DNA from: Roseicella frigidaeris
GTDB lineage: Bacteria > Pseudomonadota > Alphaproteobacteria > Acetobacterales > Acetobacteraceae
NCBI RefSeq assembly: GCF_003258945.1
Contig: NZ_QLIX01000031.1
Span: forward strand, 5,021 to 44,578
Length of the DNA stretch: 39,558 nucleotides
Direction: 5' to 3'
Positions within the stretch are counted from its first letter, which is position 1. Every line of letters starts with the position of its first letter. Below the pieces are notes generated by a model. The model was not told the DNA's origin. It saw only the letters and a list, made by a program, of their open reading frames with translations, and did no database searches. Below are positions 1-8,015 of the stretch, piece after piece. Made by a program: the position numbers and the translations under genes.

Positions 1-1216
1 GCAGCCGCTGCGGCGCGAGGGCGCGGAACTCGTTCCACTCGGTCAGCAGCACCAGCGCATCCGCCCCCGCCGCGGCATCGAGCGCGCCGGTCGCGTAGCG
101 CACCGCGGCCGGCAGCAGGGGCCGCGCATGCTCCATCGCCGCCGGATCGAAGGCGCGGACCGCCGCGCCCGCCTCGACCAGGCGCGGGATGACGGCGAGC
201 GAGGCGGCGTCGCGCATGTCGTCCGTCTCCGGCTTGAAGGCGAGGCCGAGCACGGCGATGGTCCGGCCGGCGAGGCTGCCGCCGCAGGCGGCGATGACGC
301 GGTCGGCCATGGCCGCCTTGCGCGCCTCGTTCACCGCGATGGTGGTCTCGACCAGGCGCACCGGGGCGCCGTGGTCCTGCGCCGTGCGGGCCAGCGCCAG
401 CGTGTCCTTCGGGAAGCAGGAGCCGCCATAGCCCGGGCCGGCATGCAGGAATTTCCGCCCGATCCGGCCATCCAGCCCCATGCCGCGCGCCACGTCGTGC
501 ACATCGGCGCCGACCCGCTCGCAGAGATCGGCGATCTCGTTGATGAAGGTGATCTTGGTGGCGAGGAAGGCATTGGCGGCATACTTGATCAGCTCCGCCG
601 TCTCCAGCCGCGTCGCCAGGATCGGCACCTCGATCAGGTTCAGCGGCCGGTAGAGCCGCTTCAGCACGGCCAGCGCCCGCTCGCCCTCCGGCCCCTCCCG
701 CGTGCCGATCACCACCCGGTCGGGCCGCATGAAGTCGCCGATGGCGCTGCCCTCGCGGAGGAATTCCGGGTTCGACGCCACCTCGATGGCGAGCTCGGGC
801 CGCGCCCGGCGGACGATCTCCTGCACCTGCCGGCCGGTGCCGACCGGGACGGTGGATTTCGTCACCAGCACCAGCGGGCCGCGCGCCGCCCGCGCCACCT
901 GCTCGGCGGCGGCGAAGACGAAGGAGAGGTCGGCATGGCCGTCGCCCCGGCGCGAGGGGGTGCCGACGGCGAGGAAGACCGCATCCGCCCCCTCCACCGC
1001 CGCGGCGAGGTCGGTGGTGAAGTGCAGGCGGCCGTCGCGGACGGTCTCGGCCACCAGGCTGTCGAGGCCGGGCTCGTAGATCGGGATGCGGCCGGCGCGC
1101 AGCGCCTCGATCTTCGCCGCGTCGCTGTCGAGCAGGCAGACATCGACGCCGAATTCGGCGAAGCAGGCCCCCGAGACCAGGCCGACATAGCCGGCCCCCA
1201 CCATGGCAATCCGCAT
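1..1216 (-). CDS. ugd: UDP-glucose 6-dehydrogenase, C-terminus beyond window
   Basis: NAD-dependent oxidation of UDP-glucose to UDP-glucuronate in the cytoplasm, feeding polysaccharide synthesis. The N-terminus MRIAMVGAGYVGLVSGACFA is the dinucleotide-binding glycine motif. Further on are VTKSTVPVGTG and the catalytic cysteine in GPGYGGSCFPKD (plus-strand bases about 415-450), and the visible end reads ALVLLTEWNEFR, typical of the C-terminal UDP-binding domain. About 405 residues are visible of a family length near 440, so only a short tail is missing. The ATG at 1216 has GGAGAG six bases upstream. It lies downstream of galU on the same strand, which makes its substrate; 254 bp with an R1 repeat separate them, so co-transcription is uncertain. 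Confidence 0.95.
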   Translation of the reverse strand, partial: MRIAMVGAGYVGLVSGACFAEFGVDVCLLDSDAAKIEALRAGRIPIYEPGLDSLVAETVRDGRLHFTTDLAAAVEGADAVFLAVGTPSRRGDGHADLSFVFAAAEQVARAARGPLVLVTKSTVPVGTGRQVQEIVRRARPELAIEVASNPEFLREGSAIGDFMRPDRVVIGTREGPEGERALAVLKRLYRPLNLIEVPILATRLETAELIKYAANAFLATKITFINEIADLCERVGADVHDVARGMGLDGRIGRKFLHAGPGYGGSCFPKDTLALARTAQDHGAPVRLVETTIAVNEARKAAMADRVIAACGGSLAGRTIAVLGLAFKPETDDMRDAASLAVIPRLVEAGAAVRAFDPAAMEHARPLLPAAVRYATGALDAAAGADALVLLTEWNEFRALAPQRL

Positions 1217-1310
1217 CGGCACTCTCCGCCGGCGGCACGGCGCCGCTGGCTCCTCCTATAGCACCCTCGTCCTATAGCATCCCCGCCGCCGGCCGACCCG
1301 CCGCCGGGCA

Positions 1311-1350
1311 GCCACCCGTCACGGCCTGCCGCCACCCGTCACGGCCTGCC
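1311..1350. repeat. Two exact 20-bp tandem units
   Basis: The unit gccacccgtcacggcctgcc occurs twice in tandem (1311-1330, 1331-1350), and a third partial unit is the tail of the adjacent R1 element. It looks like local amplification of the R1 edge in the ugd upstream region. Confidence 0.85.
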
Positions 1351-1454
1351 GCCACCCGTTGCCCTGCCGCGGCTTCGCCGCGGCAGGCTGTGACGTGCCT
1401 GCGACCCGAGGCGAATCCCGGGGTCCCCGCGGCGGCGCGAAGCGGCGTCGTGGG
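1351..1454 (-). repeat. R1 two-hairpin 3'-end element, copy A (after galU)
   Basis: Read on the minus strand it begins CCCACGACG 16 nt after the galU stop. Hairpin I is followed by a CCCCGGGATTCG linker, CACAG, hairpin II (CCTGCCGCGGC, loop GAA, GCCGCGGCAGG; plus strand 1363-1387) and the tail GGCAACGGGTGGC. Hairpin II is a perfect 11-bp stem. It could act as a terminator or 3'-end stabiliser for galU; there is no U-tract. Confidence 0.85.
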
Positions 1455-1470
1455 AATCAGGCGTGGGGAT

Positions 1471-2346
1471 TCAGGTGTATTTCTTGAGGAAGTCCCGCAC
1501 CGCCGGCGCCATGTCCGGCCGCTCCAGCGCGAAGGCGATCTGCGCCTCCAGCCAGCCCGCCTTGTCGCCGCAATCGAAGCGCCGGCCCTGGTAGCGCAGG
1601 CCGTGGAAGGGCTGCTGGCCGATCAGCTTGGCCATGCCGTCCGTCAGCTGCACCTCGCCGCCGGCGCCGCGCTCCATCTTCGCCAGATGCCCGATCACCT
1701 CCGGCATCAGCACGTAGCGGCCGATGACGGTGAGGTTGGACGGCGCCTTCTCGACCGGCGGCTTCTCCACCAGCCCCTTCACCGAGACCAGCCGCCCCTT
1801 GTCCTCGGCGATGTCGAGCACGCCGTAGCGGTTCACCCGCTCGCGCGGCACCTCCTCGATGGCGACGACATTGCCGCCGGTCTCGCGATAGGCCTCGGCG
1901 AGCTGCGCGGTGCAGGAGGTCTCGCAGAGCATCAGGTCGTCGGGCAGCAGGATGGCGAAGGGGTCGTCGCCGATGAAGGCGCGGGCGCACCAGATGGCGT
2001 GGCCGAGGCCCATCGGCACCTGCTGGCGCACCGTGACCAGGGCGCCCGGCTCGATCTGCTGGGCGCGCAGCTCGGCCAGCTCCTTCGCCTTGCCCCGCTC
2101 CTCGAGCGTGCGCTCGAGCTCATAGGCCACGTCGAAATGCTCGACGATCGAGGTCTTGCCGCGGCCGGTGATGAGGCAGAACTGCTCGATCCCGGCGGCG
2201 CGCGCCTCGTCGATCGCGTATTGGATGAGGGGCCGGTCGACGACCGGCAGCATCTCCTTCGCCAGGGCCTTGGTGGCGGGCAGGAACCTGGTGCCCAGCC
2301 CGGCAACCGGCAGGACGGCCTTCTTCAACGGCTTCAATGCGGACAC
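1471..2346 (-). CDS. galU: UTP--glucose-1-phosphate uridylyltransferase
   Basis: Makes UDP-glucose from glucose-1-phosphate and UTP, the substrate of the downstream UDP-glucose dehydrogenase. The protein has 291 residues, normal for the family. The N-terminal signature AVLPVAGLGTRFLPATKA is complete, followed by KEMLPVVDRPLIQYAIDEA, the LPDD metal/nucleotide motif, VEKP and DCGDKAGWL near the C-terminus. The start is taken as GTG at 2346 because AGGAGAGG lies just upstream. The reading frame stays open to an alternative GTG at 2460, but the extra residues are low-complexity and unlike GalU. An R1 element follows the stop. Confidence 0.96.
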   Translation of the reverse strand: MSALKPLKKAVLPVAGLGTRFLPATKALAKEMLPVVDRPLIQYAIDEARAAGIEQFCLITGRGKTSIVEHFDVAYELERTLEERGKAKELAELRAQQIEPGALVTVRQQVPMGLGHAIWCARAFIGDDPFAILLPDDLMLCETSCTAQLAEAYRETGGNVVAIEEVPRERVNRYGVLDIAEDKGRLVSVKGLVEKPPVEKAPSNLTVIGRYVLMPEVIGHLAKMERGAGGEVQLTDGMAKLIGQQPFHGLRYQGRRFDCGDKAGWLEAQIAFALERPDMAPAVRDFLKKYT

Positions 2347-2785
2347 GTGCCTCTCCTGGCAGTGACGTCGAACGGGGACGGCCGGCGCCCGGGACGCGGG
2401 CGGCGAGGAGTGCCACGCATCCCCCGCGAGCCGCAAGCCGGGCCGGCCGGCGGTCCGCACCGGGCCCGCCCGCCGGGCGTCCGGCCTGGCCTGTGCCCTA
2501 GACCACGATCCGCTCTCTCTCCGGTTCGCGGACCCTGGTCTAGCGCGGTGTTTGGTCGCGTGAGTCGCGCCTTCGGTGCGTCACCTCCGGCGATCACGCC
2601 CTAGCAGTGACCTTTCGCATCACGGCCGACAACCCCCATTTGCCTGACAATTGCTACGACACTGTGAGCATGGCGGGGCGTGGATGCGGCGGGCGGACGC
2701 CCGACCGCCGGCCCTCTCGGGGCGCCACGGCCCCCGGCGCCCCTCCTGCCGCCCCTCCTGCCGCCCCTGCGCGCTGCCCCTGCGG
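2347..2785. other. Intergenic region upstream of galU with CTAG-ended hairpin
   Basis: No credible gene in 439 bp. It holds the hairpin at 2498-2543. Bases 2551-2575 (tggtcgcgtgagtcgcgcc) resemble 27963-27987. At about 2738-2790 there is a short C-rich tandem (cgcccctcctgc repeated, then degenerate) just after the acetyltransferase stop. Reading frames here have the Arg/Pro/Ala composition of non-coding GC-rich DNA. Confidence 0.6.
2498..2543. repeat. Imperfect hairpin with CTAG ends
   Basis: Arms CTAGACCA (2498-2505) and TGGTCTAG (2536-2543) pair perfectly. After a 3+3 internal loop, TCCGC (2509-2513) pairs with GCGGA (2528-2532). It lies upstream of galU and downstream of the acetyltransferase gene. 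It may be a repeat element or a terminator; no T-tract follows. Confidence 0.65.
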
Positions 2786-3376
2786 TCAGCGGGGCTTCGC
2801 AAGCTGCCAGTCCAGGTTCGCGCGGACCGCGGGCCATTCGGGCGCGGTGATGCTGTAGACGCAGCTGTCGCGGATCGTACCGTTCCGCAGGCGCTGGTGA
2901 TGCCGCAGCACGCCGTCGAGCCGGGCGCCGAGGCGCTCGATGGCGCGGCGGCTCGCCTGGTTCATGACATGGGTGCGGAACTCGACGGCAAGGCAGCCCA
3001 GCCGCTCGAAGGCATGCGCCAGCAGCAGCCGCTTGGCCTCGGTGTTGAGCGGCGTGCGCTGGACGCGGGCGGCGTACCAGGTGGAGCCGATCTCCAGGCG
3101 CGGCCCGCCGGCCTCGATGTTGATGTAGGAGGTCATGCCGACGGGGCGGCCGCCCGGGCCGTCCAGCACGGTGAAGGGCAGCGAGGCGCCCGCCGCCTGC
3201 AGGCCGAGGCGGCGGTCGATCTCCGCCGCCATCGCCTCCGGCGCCGGGACGGTCGTGTACCACAGCCGCCAGAGCTCGCCGTCGCGCACCGCCTCGGCCA
3301 GGGCCTCGCGATGCGCCGGCGCCAGCGGGACGAGCTCGACATGCCGTCCGGACAGGGTGACGGGCTCGATCGCCAT
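2786..3376 (-). CDS. GNAT-family N-acetyltransferase (RimJ/RimL-like)
   Basis: Cytoplasmic acetyl-CoA-dependent acyltransferase of 196 residues with the RimJ/RimL-type layout: N-terminal TLSGRHVELVPLAPAHREAL, a central strand VGMTSYINIE, a conserved RTPLNTEAKRLLLAHAFE segment at the acetyl-CoA binding region, and VEFRTHVMNQASRRAIERLG, typical of the C-terminal half. Relatives modify ribosomal protein N-termini or small molecules such as antibiotics or amino acids; the substrate cannot be read from sequence. It is a single-gene unit on the minus strand, 257 bp beyond the J-protein gene. Confidence 0.88.
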   Translation of the reverse strand: MAIEPVTLSGRHVELVPLAPAHREALAEAVRDGELWRLWYTTVPAPEAMAAEIDRRLGLQAAGASLPFTVLDGPGGRPVGMTSYINIEAGGPRLEIGSTWYAARVQRTPLNTEAKRLLLAHAFERLGCLAVEFRTHVMNQASRRAIERLGARLDGVLRHHQRLRNGTIRDSCVYSITAPEWPAVRANLDWQLAKPR

Positions 3377-3502
3377 GGCTGGTCCCTCGCAGCGCCGCGC
3401 GGACGCCCGACCGCGCCGCGCCGGCCCCCGAGTCGCCCCCGGATCGGCCTCCGCGCATCAGCCTTGGATCAGCGCCCCGAAGCAAGCCCCTGAGCGAGCC
3501 CT

Positions 3503-3513
3503 GGGGGGGGGGG
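3503..3513 (+). repeat. G11 homopolymer
   Basis: Eleven consecutive G in the intergenic region upstream of the acetyltransferase start (127 bp away) and downstream of the J-protein gene. It could be a slippage-prone tract or an assembly artefact. Confidence 0.8.
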
Positions 3514-3533
3514 AGCCGGGCAGCCCCGCGCGC

Positions 3534-3618
3534 CCCGCCCGTTGCCCTGCCGCGGCGGGCCACGCCCCGGGCCCCTTGGCGAGGCCCCCCGCGGCGGCGC
3601 GCCGGCGACGGCGTGGCG
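3534..3618 (-). repeat. R1 two-hairpin element, divergent copy E (after J-protein gene)
   Basis: On the minus strand it begins CGCCACGCCGTCGC 15 nt after the J-protein stop. It keeps the right arm of hairpin I (GCGCCGCCGCGGGG) and ends CGCGGCAGGGCAACGGGCG like copy D. Hairpin II has lost its GGCGAAGCC centre. Similarity is lower than in copies A-D. Confidence 0.6.
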
Positions 3619-3633
3619 ATCAGGGCCGGAGGA

Positions 3634-4368
3634 TCAAAGCAGGGTGTCGCGCGCCTGGTTGATCCGCGCCGCCAGCCAGTCGCTCCCCCCCTGGTCGGGA
3701 TGCGCCGCCCGCATCAGCCGGCGATGCGCGGCGCGGATCGCCGCCGCGTCCGCCCCCTCCGCCAGGCCGAGCACCGCCAGCGCCTCCTCCCGGCTCATCC
3801 GCCCGCCAGGCCCGGCGCCGGTCCCGCCACCGCCGCCCCCGCCGGCTCCCGCCCCGGGGGCCGCCTCGGCCGCCCGCCAGTCCGGCTCCACCCGGTCGAG
3901 CCAGGCCTCCAGCAGCGGCACGCTCTCCGGATCGGCGGCGCGGCATTCGGCGAGGAGGGCCAGCAGCTCGGCCAGGGTGAGCGCGGCGAGGTCGCGCCCG
4001 GCCTGCCGGCCGCGCCGCACCGTGCCGCTCATCCGCCCGCTGGCATGGTCGAGGCGCATGGCGAGGGTCGCCGTCTCCACCGCCGTCTCCCCCGGCCCGC
4101 CCGCGGCGGCGCCGGTCTCGCGGCGGAAGCGCCGGCCGGCGAGCGCCCCCTGCCCCCAGCGCCAGAGCAGCGGCGCGAAGAGGCCGATGGTCCAGAGCGC
4201 CTGCGCCCCGCGCCCGGTCAGCAGCACCAGCAGCAGCCCCGCGCCGCCGAGCGTGGCGGCGCCATAGACCGCGGCCTTGCGGATGGTCTCGACCCGCGCC
4301 GTGGCGAAGAGCCGCGCCAGCCAGAGCAGCAGCAGCAGCAGCCCGGCGCCGAGGGCGAGCCAGACCAT
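3634..4368 (-). CDS. Membrane-anchored J-domain protein
   Basis: Probable DnaJ-like co-chaperone of 244 residues. Two hydrophobic helices at the N-terminus (about residues 3-20 and 33-52) are followed by a charged middle region, an Ala/Gly-rich linker with a run of glycines, and a C-terminal J domain (about 190-244) that carries the HPD motif in RAAHPDQGGSDWLAARINQA. This layout resembles TIM14/DjlA-like membrane J-proteins that recruit DnaK to a membrane site. The ATG at 4368 has GAGGCGG upstream. The gene begins 7 bp after the stop of the VWA gene, so the two are probably co-transcribed. An R1-like element follows the stop. The client is unknown. Confidence 0.85.
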   Translation of the reverse strand: MVWLALGAGLLLLLLWLARLFATARVETIRKAAVYGAATLGGAGLLLVLLTGRGAQALWTIGLFAPLLWRWGQGALAGRRFRRETGAAAGGPGETAVETATLAMRLDHASGRMSGTVRRGRQAGRDLAALTLAELLALLAECRAADPESVPLLEAWLDRVEPDWRAAEAAPGAGAGGGGGGGTGAGPGGRMSREEALAVLGLAEGADAAAIRAAHRRLMRAAHPDQGGSDWLAARINQARDTLL

Positions 4369-4375
4369 CGCCGCC

Positions 4376-5077
4376 TCAGCGGCCCGGCGCCGGAAGCTGG
4401 CCGGCGATGCGCCGCGCCGCGCCGCCCGGCAGCCGGGCCAGCGCCTGCCGCCCGCCCGCGGCATAGACCGCGACCGCCCGCAGCAGCTCGCGCAGCGCCG
4501 CGGCGCTCGCCGCGTCGAAGGGCGCATAGGCGCCGCCCGAGAGCCGGGCGACCTGGCGCAGCGCCGCCGCCGCCTCCGGATGCCCGCCCTCGTGGAAGCA
4601 GAAGACCGGCGTGCCGTGCAGGCCGAGCTGGCCGGCGACATGGCAGAGCGGATCGACCGCCTCCTCCACCGCATCGCCGACGAAGACGAGGGCGTTCACC
4701 CGCTCGCGCCGCGTCTCCGCCAGCACGTGCTCGAGCAGGCGCTGGATCTGGGTCTGGCCGCCGAGGCATTGCACGCCGGCCATGCGCCGCGTCAGCTCGG
4801 CGGCATCGGCGAGGAAGGGCGTCGCCGCGAATTCGCGGAATCCCCGGTAATAGGCGAGCTGGATGGCGAGGCCGCCGAGGTCGCGCGTCGCCCCGAACAT
4901 CTCGCCCTGCAACTGGCAGGCGCGGTCCCAGCTCGGCTGGCGCGAGGCGGTGGCGTCGATGGCGAAGACGAGGCGGCCGCGGCGCCCGGAGGCCGGCCGC
5001 GCCTGCGGCATGGCCTCGACGCGCTGCAGGAAGGCCGCGACGGCGGCCGAGGCCGGCTTGTCGGGCAGGTTGCTCAT
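4376..5077 (-). CDS. VWA-domain protein, partner of the J-protein
   Basis: A 233-residue soluble protein with a von Willebrand factor A fold. It begins the VWA core with RLVFAIDATASRQPSW (a DxTxS MIDAS-type metal motif). Further features are GLAIQLAYYRGF, GGQTQIQRLLEHVL (contributing the MIDAS threonine region) and NALVFVGDAVEE. No signal peptide or membrane helix is seen. It is the first gene of a two-gene unit with the membrane J-protein 7 bp downstream, suggesting metal-dependent protein binding linked to chaperone recruitment. That functional link is an inference. The ATG at 5077 lacks a good ribosome binding site, so the start is moderately certain. Confidence 0.85.
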   Translation of the reverse strand: MSNLPDKPASAAVAAFLQRVEAMPQARPASGRRGRLVFAIDATASRQPSWDRACQLQGEMFGATRDLGGLAIQLAYYRGFREFAATPFLADAAELTRRMAGVQCLGGQTQIQRLLEHVLAETRRERVNALVFVGDAVEEAVDPLCHVAGQLGLHGTPVFCFHEGGHPEAAAALRQVARLSGGAYAPFDAASAAALRELLRAVAVYAAGGRQALARLPGGAARRIAGQLPAPGR

Positions 5078-5125
5078 AGGAGGGACATGGGCGCGGCTTG
5101 GCGGCAGCGCCAGGGGGCGGTCGGC

Positions 5126-5587
5126 TCACCCCCCGGGATAGGGCCGGCCATCCTTGTGGCGGAAGCGGCCATCGGCATTGGCGCTCTGCATGTCCACATC
5201 CGAGCAGGTGGTCAGGTCGTCCGGATGGCGCGAGCCGACCTCGAGATACACCGCCTCGGCCGCCGAGCGGTTGACCAGGTGGTGGCCGTTGCCGCTCGCC
5301 TTCGGGAAGGCGGCGCAGTCGCCGGCCCGCAGCGGCGTCTCGCCGCCCTCCTCGACCAGCACGAGCTCCCCGGACAGGACATAGACGAACTCGTCCTCAT
5401 GCGAGTGCCAGTGGCGCTGGCTCGACCATTGGCCGGGCGGCAGGCGCATGAGGTTGACGCCGAAATCGACGAGGCCGCCGGCCTCGCCCAGCCGTTGCCG
5501 CAGCCGGCCGGCGGAGCGGGCATCGAACTCGGCCGGATAGCCGGTGCCGCGCAGCACCGGCACGGCGGCGCGGTCGATCCGCGGCAT
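5126..5587 (-). CDS. Cupin-domain protein
   Basis: Small 153-residue single-cupin protein. The metal-binding signature is in HWHSHEDEFVYVLSGE (two His and a Glu of cupin motif 1), and GNGHHLVN supplies the motif 2 histidine region. It has no secretion signal. The ATG at 5587 is 8 bp after the maeB stop on the same strand, so it is probably translated from the maeB transcript. Relatives include small-molecule isomerases, dioxygenases and sugar-binding proteins; the substrate is not predictable here. Confidence 0.85.
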   Translation of the reverse strand: MPRIDRAAVPVLRGTGYPAEFDARSAGRLRQRLGEAGGLVDFGVNLMRLPPGQWSSQRHWHSHEDEFVYVLSGELVLVEEGGETPLRAGDCAAFPKASGNGHHLVNRSAAEAVYLEVGSRHPDDLTTCSDVDMQSANADGRFRHKDGRPYPGG

Positions 5588-5595
5588 CGCCCGCC

Positions 5596-7881
<2,286 letters not shown>

Positions 7882-8015
7882 GCCTCGCCCCCGTTCCGGT
7901 GGGGGAAGATGCGGCCGAAGCGGCGGGGCCGCAACCATCGGAACGGCGGTGTTCCGGCCGCCGGCCCCCGCCTCGCCCCGGCGGTCTCCCGCCCCCCGCG
8001 TCTCGTCCCGCCCGC

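Noticed and set aside
2347-2460. N-terminal extension of GalU to GTG 2460
   Set aside because: The extra residues are low-complexity and unlike the family, whereas GTG 2346 has a strong AGGAGAGG ribosome binding site.
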